Assembly (NCBI GenBank): GCA_031285295.1
Contig: JAITWK010000038.1
Coordinates: 1 to 64,000 of the forward strand
Direction: 5' to 3'
DNA from: Deltaproteobacteria bacterium
GTDB lineage: Bacteria; Desulfobacterota; Desulfovibrionia; Desulfovibrionales; Desulfovibrionaceae
DNA length: 64,000 bases
A program made the position numbers and the translations under genes. The notes beneath the pieces were generated by a model that worked only from the letters and a program-made list of their open reading frames with translations, was not told the origin of the DNA and ran no database searches. Each line of letters begins with the position of its first letter. Position 1 is the first letter of the stretch. Below are positions 26,403 through 33,235 of the stretch, in pieces.

Positions 26403-26954
26403 ATGCTCACGGTGCAATTCATAGGCTTTTTCCCCGCAATCCGCAAGCGGAATATGGAAAGGAAGCTTGCAGCGGCGCGGCATTTCGCGCAGCGCTGCTT
26501 GTTGCGCTCTGGCGCGTGCCGGCGTTTGCTTTTGCCGCTTTGTATTCTTTGCTGCGGCCTGACTGCCGGTTTTTTGACCGAAACAGCACAAGCCGGGCAG
26601 GCCTCGCCAGTTGTTGCTCTGGAGCTGGCCGCATCCGGCAGCGGTTTCGGGCAAGGTAACGGCTCTGGGCGAGGTAACGGCTCTGGTCAAGACGACGAAC
26701 CGGGGCAGATCTATTTCGGGACTGATGAGCGTGGCAACAGTGTTTTTGGCACTGACGACAAAGCCCCGGCAGGCTTCCAGCGCGATCCGGAAAGCGGCGA
26801 CCGCCTGTTCCGCACCGCGCCGCCGCCCAAAGAAGATGACGGAAGCGGGGGCGGTACGCAAAATATCTGGGTTACGCCGGAGGTAAAACCGGGGCACAAA
26901 CCTGACAGACCTGACCGCCCAGGTGTCTGGCCGCCCAGGCCGAACCGGCGGTAG
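26403..26954 (+). CDS. Small exported Gly/Asp/Pro-rich protein, unrecognised
   Basis: A 183-aa protein I do not recognise. A hydrophobic stretch (LLLPLCILCCGLTAGFL, about 42-58) followed by ETAQAG looks like a Sec signal with a long basic leader. The ATG at 26403 has GAGAGG 7 bp upstream; ATG 26454 would give a more normal signal length. The mature part has GQGNGSG-type repeats, a central FGTDERGNSVFGTDD segment and a Pro/Arg-rich tail, with no domain evident. It is divergent from purM (24 bp between starts). Its stop codon TAG overlaps the GTG of the radical SAM gene within a GGTAGTG repeat end. Confidence 0.5.
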   Translation: MLTVQFIGFFPAIRKRNMERKLAAARHFAQRCLLRSGACRRLLLPLCILCCGLTAGFLTETAQAGQASPVVALELAASGSGFGQGNGSGRGNGSGQDDEPGQIYFGTDERGNSVFGTDDKAPAGFQRDPESGDRLFRTAPPPKEDDGSGGGTQNIWVTPEVKPGHKPDRPDRPGVWPPRPNRR

Positions 26955-26968
26955 TGCCTGCTTTTACC
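26950..26968 (+). repeat. Solo end of family 1 palindromic element
   Basis: GGTAGTGCCTGCTTTTACC matches the element terminus. It supplies the stop codon of the preceding gene and the possible GTG start of the next gene. Only about 19 bp match, so it could be chance or a remnant. Confidence 0.35.
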
Positions 26969-28060
26969 ATGAAAGATTATAACTCCCTCACCCCGGCTGC
27001 TCTATGGGAGCCGCTTGTTGGCCCCGAAGGGACAGCCAGTTCTGCCGAACCTGGCGGTATGCAGGTAGGAAAGGACTTTGTACGTTGTCGCCTTTGTGCG
27101 CACTACTGCGCTATTCCGCCCAATGCTTTTGGCAAGTGCGGCGTGCGCCTGAATCTGGATGGCAGCCTGTTCAGCGCGGTTGTGGGGCGGCTTGCGGCTG
27201 TAAATCTCGACCCGGTGGAAAAAAAACCGCTCTATCATTTTTTGCCGGGCAGCAGCACTTTTTCGCTTGGTACTCCGGGCTGTAATTTTCGCTGCTCCTT
27301 TTGCCAGAACAGCGAGTTATCGCAACTGCCCGCAAATTTTGCGGACAAACTGCGCCGCCTTGAAAGCGGCCAGCCAGCCTCTGCGGCAGGCATTGTGGCA
27401 GCGGCCCAGGAAAGCGGCGCGGCCAGCCTGGCCTACACTTACAACGAACCGACCATGTTTTTTGAACTGCTGCGCGAAACGGCGCGTCAGGCTTTGGACA
27501 AGGGCCTGCGCAACATCATGGTCAGCAACGCCTATATGTCAGCGGAATGCTTCGCTGAACTGCGCGATTTGATTCAGGCCGCCAATTTCGATCTAAAATC
27601 CTTTTCCCCGGAGTTCTATCACCGCTTATGCGGCGCCAGGCTTGAGCCGGTGCTGCGCACGCTTGAGGCTGCGGTCAGAGCTGGCTGGCTGGTGGAGATA
27701 ACCACGCTGATCATCAGCGGACTCAACGACAGCCAGGCGGAACTGGACGCGCTGGCCGGATTTATCGCGGGCAGCCTTGGCCGCGATGTGCCCTGGCATG
27801 TTTCGCGCTTTCGCCCGGCCTATCGCATGGATAAAACGCCGCCCACGCCGCTGGAATCGCTGGAGCGGGCTATGGAAAGCGGCCAGAAGCACGGCCTGAA
27901 CCATGTTTATGTCGGCAATCTGCCGGGGCATGCCTCGGAAAACACGTTTTGCCCGCAATGCGGCAAACTGCTTGTGGAGCGCCGAGCCTACCGGGTGAGC
28001 AAAACTTTTTCCGGCACTTGTACCGGCTGTGGCGCGGTTATACCCGGTATTTGGGGGTAG
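26954..28060 (+). CDS. amrS: AmrS-type (AmmeMemoRadiSam) radical SAM enzyme
   Basis: A 368-aa radical SAM protein. An N-terminal cysteine-rich part (VRCRLCAHYCAIPPNAFGKC, about 36-56) is followed by the cluster motif CNFRCSFC (about 111-118) in GTPGCNFRCSFCQN, and a C-terminal CPQCG/CTGCG zinc-ribbon pair. This is the layout of AmrS (PflA-like), found with MEMO1-related proteins; its reaction is not established. The start is either GTG 26954, overlapping the previous stop, or ATG 26969. No memo or AmmeA gene is adjacent. The stop codon lies in a family 1 repeat (GGTAG). Confidence 0.8.
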   Translation: MPAFTMKDYNSLTPAALWEPLVGPEGTASSAEPGGMQVGKDFVRCRLCAHYCAIPPNAFGKCGVRLNLDGSLFSAVVGRLAAVNLDPVEKKPLYHFLPGSSTFSLGTPGCNFRCSFCQNSELSQLPANFADKLRRLESGQPASAAGIVAAAQESGAASLAYTYNEPTMFFELLRETARQALDKGLRNIMVSNAYMSAECFAELRDLIQAANFDLKSFSPEFYHRLCGARLEPVLRTLEAAVRAGWLVEITTLIISGLNDSQAELDALAGFIAGSLGRDVPWHVSRFRPAYRMDKTPPTPLESLERAMESGQKHGLNHVYVGNLPGHASENTFCPQCGKLLVERRAYRVSKTFSGTCTGCGAVIPGIWG

Positions 28061-28182
28061 TGCCTGATTTTGCCGTGCTACGTCGTCAGGCATTGCTTTT
28101 TTCTCCGGTCGAGTACAGTAAGAGTACACTTCCTCCGCAAAAAGCTCGCCTTCCTAGTCTGACGGCAAACTTAGGCACTACC
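28056..28182. repeat. Complete family 1 palindromic element (127 bp)
   Basis: Terminal inverted repeats GGTAGTGCCTGATTTTGCCG at the left and CGGCAAACTTAGGCACTACC at the right (imperfect). Inside, the left arm has GTCAGGCATTGCTTTTTTCT and the right arm AAAAAGCTCGCCTTCCTAGT. The centre has GTCGAGTACAG and AGAGTACACTTCC. It starts at the amrS stop codon. Partial or complete relatives are listed elsewhere in this annotation. Confidence 0.7.
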
Positions 28183-28246
28183 GTATTGGGAAGTAGCTTG
28201 CTTTTTGATCGTTCCTGGTCTAGAAGCTTTTTCAGATTTTCATTTT

Positions 28247-28321
28247 CGGAGCGTGACGCAGGGGTAGCGTGCGTGCTTTGGGAGCACGAAGCCGGAGGTT
28301 CAAATCCTCTCGCTCCGACCA
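28247..28321 (+). tRNA. tRNA-Pro(TGG)
   Basis: A 75-nt cloverleaf. Acceptor CGGAGCG pairs with CGCTCCG, followed by A and an encoded CCA. The anticodon arm is CGTGC-TTTGGGA-GCACG, anticodon TGG (proline). The T-arm has the GGTTCAAATCC consensus. Confidence 0.93.
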
Positions 28322-28327
28322 AATTTT

Positions 28328-28365
28328 AGGGAGTTATGATATCGCTTCATAACTCCCTTCTTTTA
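28328..28365 (+). terminator. Terminator of tRNA-Pro
   Basis: A 12-bp stem AGGGAGTTATGA/TCATAACTCCCT with a 7-nt loop, followed by TCTTTTA, 6 bp after the tRNA. Confidence 0.8.
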
Positions 28366-28466
28366 CGCCGTAAGTTTTGCCATAAAAACTGCAACACGCC
28401 ACTTAAAAAAAGCACGGTTGAAAATTTTATGGCAATCGGATAGAGATAGAGAAAATGAGGTTAGCC

Positions 28467-28751
28467 ATGTTGCTGTTCGATGATTCCAAAAAGCTTGAAA
28501 AAGCTTTCGGCGAAGAAGCCGCCGCTACACTTGTCCATGTTTTTGAAAAACTGGACGCTGATAACAAGCGGGAACTGGCTACCAAAGCCGACCTGGAAAA
28601 TGGATTGCAATCCGTTAAATCAGAACTTAGAGCGGAAATTGCCGCTGTCCGTTCCGAAATCAAAGACGTGGAGAACCGCCTTACCCTCCGCCTCGGCACT
28701 ATGATGGCCGCGTCCATTGCCATTGTCGCCGCTCTGGTAAAATTGCTGTAA
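28467..28751 (+). CDS. DUF1640-like small coiled-coil membrane protein
   Basis: A 94-aa protein when started at ATG 28467 (GAGG 6 bp upstream); ATG 28455 would add four residues. An N-terminal segment (LEKAFGEEAAATLVHVFEKL) is followed by heptads rich in Glu, Lys and Ala (ELATKADLENGLQSVKSEL), and a C-terminal transmembrane helix (MMAASIAIVAALVKLL). This is the CCDC90/DUF1640-like layout, a tail-anchored coiled coil of unknown function. It lies just downstream of tRNA-Pro, a common place for acquired genes. Confidence 0.65.
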   Translation: MLLFDDSKKLEKAFGEEAAATLVHVFEKLDADNKRELATKADLENGLQSVKSELRAEIAAVRSEIKDVENRLTLRLGTMMAASIAIVAALVKLL

Positions 28752-28806
28752 GCCTTTCTACCCATGTATTTTCTGCCCCGCCGCAAGCGGGGGTTAGACT
28801 GCTGAA

Positions 28807-28829
28807 AAAGCCGCCTTGTGGGCGGCTTT
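28807..28829 (-). terminator. Terminator of the DUF465 gene
   Basis: AAAGCCGCC/GGCGGCTTT with a 5-nt loop. On the minus strand the stem ends in TTTTT, 24 bp past the DUF465 stop codon. It can also stop plus-strand transcription from the DUF1640 gene. Confidence 0.8.
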
Positions 28830-28852
28830 CAATTTATGTATGCGGCTTATTC

Positions 28853-29077
28853 TTACTGCTTGCTGTAGCGCTCAATCAGGGCCACAAGTTGGGTTTTGCC
28901 GTCGAGTTTCTGCTTTTTGAGTTCACGAACCTGCTGTTCCTCGCTGGGCGTGAGATAGGATTTCTTTTCCAGCTTTTCCAACTGCTTTTCAAAAAGTTGG
29001 TGTTCTTCCCACAATCTTTTCAGCTCAGGATCTTGGGGGGCGTATTTTTCGAGGATATCAAATTCCTTATTGTCCAT
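28853..29077 (-). CDS. DUF465 (YdcH-like) small protein
   Basis: A 74-aa protein started at the ATG with GGAGGAATTAC upstream. It is a helical hairpin of the YdcH/DUF465 family: an N-terminal FDILEKYAPQDPELKRLWEE, a basic middle FEKQLEKLEKKSYLTPSEEQ and a final ELKKQKLDGKTQLVALIERY. The family is widespread and uncharacterised. The 270 bp upstream to the DUF167 gene are AT-rich and contain no gene that I can support. Confidence 0.75.
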   Translation of the reverse strand: MDNKEFDILEKYAPQDPELKRLWEEHQLFEKQLEKLEKKSYLTPSEEQQVRELKKQKLDGKTQLVALIERYSKQ

Positions 29078-29346
29078 GTAATTCCTCCAGGTTGTGGTGT
29101 AATTTGGATTAATAACGTCCACTACACTAATCCGACCATCGGGCCGGGTCAAATTTAAACGCTAATTAAATTTGAGTTTATACCTTGGGCGTAAAAATGC
29201 AATTTCAAAATGCAGGCTTTTGTTTTTTGCAAGAAAAAGTCTTGATCTAATCAGTCCGAAATTCCCGCGTGCTTTCCTCGTATTCAACCGAAATAAAAAA
29301 GCTTTTTTAGGCACGGACAAACGGCAAAAAACATTTGTGTCAAACC

Positions 29347-29643
29347 CTAACAAGGCAAATTATCGAACACCGGCCCGGCTTCTTCCGGCACAAACAATTT
29401 TTTCAACCGGCTCTTCTCGCCGGAAGCCAGCCGAACCTTGTTTTTCTTCACCTGCAAGGCTTCGGCCATAAACTCGCACAGAGCCTGATTAGCCTTGTTT
29501 TCCACCGCCGGAGCGCAAAGCCGCACACGCAGCAGTCCATCGATCAGACCGGCCAGCTCGCTTTTTTTGGCTCCGGGCTGCACTTTCAGGGAAATATACC
29601 AGCCCTGTTCATTGCGCAGAATATAGGGAGGCAAATCGGGCAA
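29347..29643 (-). CDS. DUF167 (YggU-like) protein
   Basis: A 98-aa YggU-family protein: WYISLKVQPGAKKSELAG near the N-terminus, then LRVRLCAPAVENKANQALCE and VRLASGEKSRLKKLFV. The family has a small alpha/beta fold and no proven function. It lies downstream of yggT on the same strand, the usual YggT-YggU pairing, separated by a family 2 palindrome. Confidence 0.85.
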   Translation of the reverse strand: MPDLPPYILRNEQGWYISLKVQPGAKKSELAGLIDGLLRVRLCAPAVENKANQALCEFMAEALQVKKNKVRLASGEKSRLKKLFVPEEAGPVFDNLPC

Positions 29644-29685
29644 GCGTGACTCCTTGGCAAAAACTATTTTCTTATTTTGATGTTT

Positions 29686-29722
29686 GCACGAGATGAATTT
29701 TTATTCAAAAAGGCGCTCGTGC
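29686..29722. repeat. Short palindromic repeat (family 2)
   Basis: GCACGAGATGAATTTTTATT then CAAAAAGGCGCTCGTGC: a 37-bp imperfect hairpin with 7-bp perfect ends. It joins directly to the TAG stop of the YggT gene on the minus strand. Confidence 0.6.
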
Positions 29723-30033
29723 TAAGAACCCATGCGCATACGCACGGCCCACTCCGCCAGTGAGGCCACCAGAGCGTAATCAACAAACTGCAGGGCCATG
29801 ATGATCACCAGCGGCGAAAGATCCAGCCCGCCCATCATTACAAAGGGCAGCCATCTGCGCACGCGCCATTGCAGAGGCTGGGTAAGGGCATGGAGCATTC
29901 GGACAATCGGATTGTAAGGATCCGGGCGCACAAAGCTTAGAAGCGCCGCAATGATGATAATCCAGGTGTAGACAAAAATGAGTCCGTGCAGAATTGTGGC
30001 TATAGCGCCAAGAATATTGGCAAGTACAAACAT
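29722..30033 (-). CDS. YggT-family membrane protein
   Basis: A 103-aa inner-membrane protein started at ATG 30033 (TTGAGGAG upstream). Two hydrophobic regions: residues 4-36 (ILGAIATILHGLIFVYTWII) and about 67-91 (LDLSPLVIIMALQFVDYALV), with the family motif RPDPYNPIVRMLHALTQP between them. YggT proteins are tied loosely to osmotic stress or cell division in various bacteria; function is unproven. The upstream HAD gene ends 22 bp away, so they are probably cotranscribed. Confidence 0.85.
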   Translation of the reverse strand: MFVLANILGAIATILHGLIFVYTWIIIIAALLSFVRPDPYNPIVRMLHALTQPLQWRVRRWLPFVMMGGLDLSPLVIIMALQFVDYALVASLAEWAVRMRMGS

Positions 30034-30055
30034 GATGCTCCTCAAATTTCCTTTT

Positions 30056-30715
30056 TTAGCCGGAAAAATTTCTCAGCCATTCGTGCAGTTGCTCAAAGCC
30101 GGGAACATGCAACTCGGCATCCAGGCTGATATTTTTGAAAGACCAAAAATGCACCCCGGCAGCCTGGGCCGCGCTTCCATCCACTTTGCTGTCGCCGATA
30201 AAGGCCACTTCGTAAGGATCGGCATTCCATTCCTGAAGGATTTTTTGCAGCCCATCCGGGTGCGGCTTGGGCAGAGAGTTAGTTGCCGTTTGCACGGGCG
30301 TGAAATAGCCCAGCAAATTGAACCGCAGCAGCAAGTCATCCATGGGATCGGTGCGGTTGGTGCATATGGCCAGGCGGGTGCCGCCCTGCCGAAGCCAGTC
30401 CAGCATGGAAAGCAGGCCGGTTTCCAGATTGAGCAGCGAATAATAGTCGATATGCCTTTCCACGTTGTTCAGCAAATCCGGCAGGCAGCGCCGCAAATTT
30501 TTCGGAATGATATGATCCAAAGCCTGCTCGTAGGTGGACATATGCACATATTCCTGCTGCTTGTCCGTCAAAACCGGCAAGCCCAGCCCGGTGCGCAGAT
30601 AATTGTAGAAGGTGATATTGGCCCGCCGCGAATCCAGAAGCACGCCATCGCAATCAAAAACCAATCCCTTGAGATTGGCAAAAACATGAGCGGGAACTTT
30701 TTTTGTCATAACCAT
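30056..30715 (-). CDS. HAD-family phosphatase (phosphoglycolate-phosphatase-like)
   Basis: A 219-aa haloacid-dehalogenase hydrolase. Motif I is LVFDCDGVLLDS (nucleophile Asp near 21), motif II is AICTNRTDP, and motif IV is EVAFIGDSKVDGSAAQAAG. A helical C1 cap lies between motifs I and II. The substrate is not predictable from sequence; Gph-like activity is the usual default. It heads a minus-strand group HAD, YggT, DUF167, DUF465. Confidence 0.8.
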   Translation of the reverse strand: MVMTKKVPAHVFANLKGLVFDCDGVLLDSRRANITFYNYLRTGLGLPVLTDKQQEYVHMSTYEQALDHIIPKNLRRCLPDLLNNVERHIDYYSLLNLETGLLSMLDWLRQGGTRLAICTNRTDPMDDLLLRFNLLGYFTPVQTATNSLPKPHPDGLQKILQEWNADPYEVAFIGDSKVDGSAAQAAGVHFWSFKNISLDAELHVPGFEQLHEWLRNFSG

Positions 30716-30842
30716 GCAATAATCCTGTAAAATTTCTGCCCGCTCCGGTTAACTGCCGTAGGGCTAACGATACGAAGAATTACCAAATAACAGCACGCGG
30801 CGCAACAAACAAGGTAGCGTTTGGGAAGCAGGCTAAAGCAAA

Positions 30843-30870
30843 AGGGACTCACAATTTCTTGTAGGTCCCT
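30843..30870 (-). terminator. Terminator following the tRNA 3' fragment
   Basis: AGGGAC...GTCCCT with inner ACAA/TTGT forms a hairpin. On the minus strand it is followed by TTTTGCTTT, 10 bp after the CCA of the fragment at 30881-30898. Confidence 0.6.
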
Positions 30871-30880
30871 CACTGAATTC

Positions 30881-30898
30881 TGGTTGCGGAGGCAGGAT
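30881..30898 (-). other. 3'-end fragment of a tRNA gene (probably initiator tRNA-Met), attachment-site remnant
   Basis: The minus strand reads ATCCTGCCTCCGCAACCA, the T-stem end, acceptor strand and CCA of a tRNA. The CTCCGCA-A-CCA end resembles initiator tRNA-Met. No 5' part is present. With its terminator it looks like the duplicated 3' end left by an element integrated at a tRNA gene. Confidence 0.5.
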
Positions 30899-30936
30899 GT
30901 AGGCTAAATTGATTTTTAAAAAATTTAACCCTGTGC

Positions 30937-31308
30937 TCACTGTCTTCTATACTCTGTTAGCGCAAGACCCAGCAGGCGTTCTTTTAAAAGTTCGGTAAAA
31001 TTGCGCCGCCCATCAGCCACGATATGAATATGCACGGTATGGGTGGCTTTATTGTTCTGATAAACCACCCTGTATGGTTTGACCTGAATTTCCCTGAAAG
31101 AATATATGTTAATTCGCGCCAACTCCGGTGGAATACGGCCACGATCAGGAAGCTCGCGCAAGCTGTCCCGCGCTTCAATAAAGCGCTCTAAAATTGTTTC
31201 CGCGATATCCGGCCCATCCTGTTCAGCGATAAAAGCAAAAATCTCCAAAATATCGCTATCCGCGCGGCGGGTAAACGCGACCTTCCAGGGCAAATTAGTG
31301 CCGCTCAT
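30937..31308 (-). CDS. ParE/RelE-family toxin
   Basis: A 123-aa toxin of the ParE/RelE superfamily: VAFTRRADSDILEIFAFIAE at the N-terminus, SLRELPDRGRIPPEL in the middle and YSFREIQVKPYRVVYQNNKA followed by VHIHIVADGRRNF at the C-terminal sheet. The pattern favours ParE (gyrase poison) over RelE, but this cannot be settled. Its start overlaps the antitoxin gene by 14 bp, the standard antitoxin-first operon. A tRNA fragment lies 40 bp downstream, so the module may be island cargo. Confidence 0.8.
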   Translation of the reverse strand: MSGTNLPWKVAFTRRADSDILEIFAFIAEQDGPDIAETILERFIEARDSLRELPDRGRIPPELARINIYSFREIQVKPYRVVYQNNKATHTVHIHIVADGRRNFTELLKERLLGLALTEYRRQ

Positions 31309-31585
31309 TGCGCTTCTCCGCGATCATACGGCGTATGTCGTCAAAAACCACATCAGAATCCCGCAGGTTTCCGGCCTCCACATCGGCGGAGCTATCCGCA
31401 AGCATTCGCAAAAGAGCCAGACTTTCCTGCATCTGGTCATAGGCTTTGACATTCATCACAACGGCTTTGGCCTCGCCGTTTTGAGTGATGATCATGGGAT
31501 TACCGGTTTCGTCAACAGTTTCAACCATCTGCTTGGCATTATTTTTGAGCCATGAGATAGGCTTAATGTCTGAATGAAATTGCAT
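31295..31585 (-). CDS. Phd/YefM-family antitoxin
   Basis: A 96-aa antitoxin. The N-terminal half has the Phd/YefM DNA-binding fold (DIKPISWLKNNAKQMVETV, then PMIITQNGEAKAVVMNVKAY). The C-terminal half, rich in Asp, Glu and Arg, would wrap the toxin. It lies upstream of and overlaps the ParE-like toxin and should repress the operon. Upstream sequence is AT-rich. Confidence 0.85.
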   Translation of the reverse strand: MQFHSDIKPISWLKNNAKQMVETVDETGNPMIITQNGEAKAVVMNVKAYDQMQESLALLRMLADSSADVEAGNLRDSDVVFDDIRRMIAEKRNERH

Positions 31586-31682
31586 CGCCCCTCCATATGG
31601 GAAAAATTATGACTGAATAAAGGGTAATGACATGGCAAAAATAAATCAAGCTTTTCATGCAACAAGATAATTCTTAACACAA

Positions 31683-31714
31683 AAGGGTGGAAGCGATCCT
31701 TCGCCTCCACCCTT
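31683..31714 (-). terminator. Terminator of the cytochrome c553 gene
   Basis: AAGGGTGGA (31683-31691) pairs with TCCACCCTT (31706-31714), with an additional GCGA/TCGC in the loop. On the minus strand TTTTGTGTT follows. It lies 45 bp past the cytochrome stop codon. Confidence 0.85.
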
Positions 31715-31758
31715 GGTACTCATAACTTGTGTTTTTAAGTAGCGTTACTACAAAATGG

Positions 31759-32070
31759 CTACATTTTGGCCATGTACTCGCCCAGCGCCTTCAGCTCTTC
31801 CGCAGAAAAAGGCTTAACCAGGCCGGTCATCACCATCTTGCCCTGGCCACCGTAGGTACCATCCTGGTAGCCAACCAGCATTTTTTCCAAATCAGCGGCG
31901 CTTTTGCCCTTGAAGGATTCAATTCCGCTTGCGGAAATGCTGCCGTCAAGGCCGTGGCAACCGTGGCAGGAAGTGGTGTAGGTTTCGGCGGCGTTAAAAT
32001 CCGCAGCCAGGGCCAGATTGAAAGAAAGCAGGCAAAACATGGCTGAAAAGGCGATCAATATTTTATTCAC
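31759..32070 (-). CDS. Cytochrome c553-type class I c cytochrome
   Basis: A 103-aa periplasmic monoheme cytochrome. The signal peptide (ILIAFSAMFCLLSFNLALA) is followed by a small class I domain: heme motif CHGCH (about 35-39), a Met-containing region QGKMVMTGLVKPF that should give the axial Met, and a C-terminal helix SAEELKALGEYMAKM. This matches Desulfovibrio c553, an electron carrier for formate dehydrogenase or lactate oxidation. It is single-gene. Heme would be attached by the CcmF system at 17-19 kb. Confidence 0.88.
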   Translation of the reverse strand: MNKILIAFSAMFCLLSFNLALAADFNAAETYTTSCHGCHGLDGSISASGIESFKGKSAADLEKMLVGYQDGTYGGQGKMVMTGLVKPFSAEELKALGEYMAKM

Positions 32071-32292
32071 TTCAACTCTCCTGTCTCGCGTCCATGCGCG
32101 GTTGCGCCCGGCTGTGTCCTTGAGCTTTTTACTGTTTTAAAGGTTAATTGCGCTTGCGGGCCTGCCGGACAATGAAATTTATATATGCAGCAACACTACT
32201 TGCCGAGCGTAAAAAAGCCATGATAAATAGCCCGTGCAGCGACACCATAAAAATAATATAAGCGGATAAACAGTGTGGTTAGGAGACAGATT

Positions 32293-33138
32293 ATGCCAGA
32301 CTATCTGAATATTGCCTGGGATCAGCTTGAATCAGTGCGCCGCACCGCGCCCCTGGTGCATAACATCACCAATTTCGTGGTTATGCACACCACGGCCAAC
32401 GCCCTGCTGGCTCTGGGCGCTTCGCCGGTTATGGCGCACGCCTGCGAGGAAATGGAAGAGATAAGCAGCCTGGCCTCGGCCCTGGTGCTTAATATCGGCA
32501 CACTCTCGCCCGCCTGGGTGGAAGGCATGCGCCTGGCCCAGGCCGCTGCCAATGCTGCCGGGCGTCCGGTGGTTATCGACCCGGTAGGGGCCGGAGCCAG
32601 CTCTTACCGCACCCAAACGGCTCTGGATCTCCTGCGTGCCTGCGCCAAAAACGCCAGCCGCACCATTTTGCGCGGCAATGCTTCAGAAATAGCGGCTCTG
32701 GCCGGTAGCGGCGTCCGCAGCAAGGGAGTGGACAGCAGCCTTAAAGCGCACGAGGCCGGGCAGGCCGCTTCCGATCTGGCTCTGGAACATGGTTGCCTGG
32801 TCTGCGTGAGCGGAGCCGTGGATTTGGTTACAGACGGCAAGCACATGGTACGCCTTACCGGCGGCAGCCCGCTCATGACCAGAGTAACCGGCATGGGCTG
32901 CACGGCCACGGCGGTTTGCGCCGCTTTCGCGGCTGTAGCCTTTACGGACGGGGCGGATAACAATGATGATCTGCGCCTTGCGCCTGTGGTCTCGGCCATG
33001 GCGGTGATGTCGGCGGCAGGCGGCTTGGCCGCCAAAGGCTGTGCCGGGCCCGGTTCCTTTTTGATCGCTTTTCTGGATCGGCTCTATAGCCTGAGCCGCG
33101 CGGAATTGGCAGATAATATCCGCATTGAAAAATTATAA
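32293..33138 (+). CDS. thiM: Hydroxyethylthiazole kinase
   Basis: The start is ATG 32293 (AGGAGACAG upstream), giving 281 aa. ThiM phosphorylates 4-methyl-5-(2-hydroxyethyl)thiazole in thiamine salvage. Signature segments: PLVHNITNFVVMHTTANALL, GASPVMAHACEEMEEI, VVIDPVGAGASSYRTQTALD, ILRGNASEIAAL and VTGMGCTATAVCAAF, the last holding the catalytic Cys/Gly region. No thiD or thiE is adjacent, and no TPP riboswitch consensus is visible in the 220 bp upstream. Confidence 0.93.
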   Translation: MPDYLNIAWDQLESVRRTAPLVHNITNFVVMHTTANALLALGASPVMAHACEEMEEISSLASALVLNIGTLSPAWVEGMRLAQAAANAAGRPVVIDPVGAGASSYRTQTALDLLRACAKNASRTILRGNASEIAALAGSGVRSKGVDSSLKAHEAGQAASDLALEHGCLVCVSGAVDLVTDGKHMVRLTGGSPLMTRVTGMGCTATAVCAAFAAVAFTDGADNNDDLRLAPVVSAMAVMSAAGGLAAKGCAGPGSFLIAFLDRLYSLSRAELADNIRIEKL

Positions 33139-33235
33139 AATTAACAAAATAAAATTCAGATAGTTGCCTCTAATAAGCAATATTGCGGCTGACAATTTCT
33201 TTCCATTTCTCCATTACCGGGGTAAGCTCAAAATA

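Noticed and set aside
32071-32292. Possible TPP riboswitch upstream of thiM
   Set aside because: The conserved CTGAGA and ACC...GAACCTGAT segments are not present.
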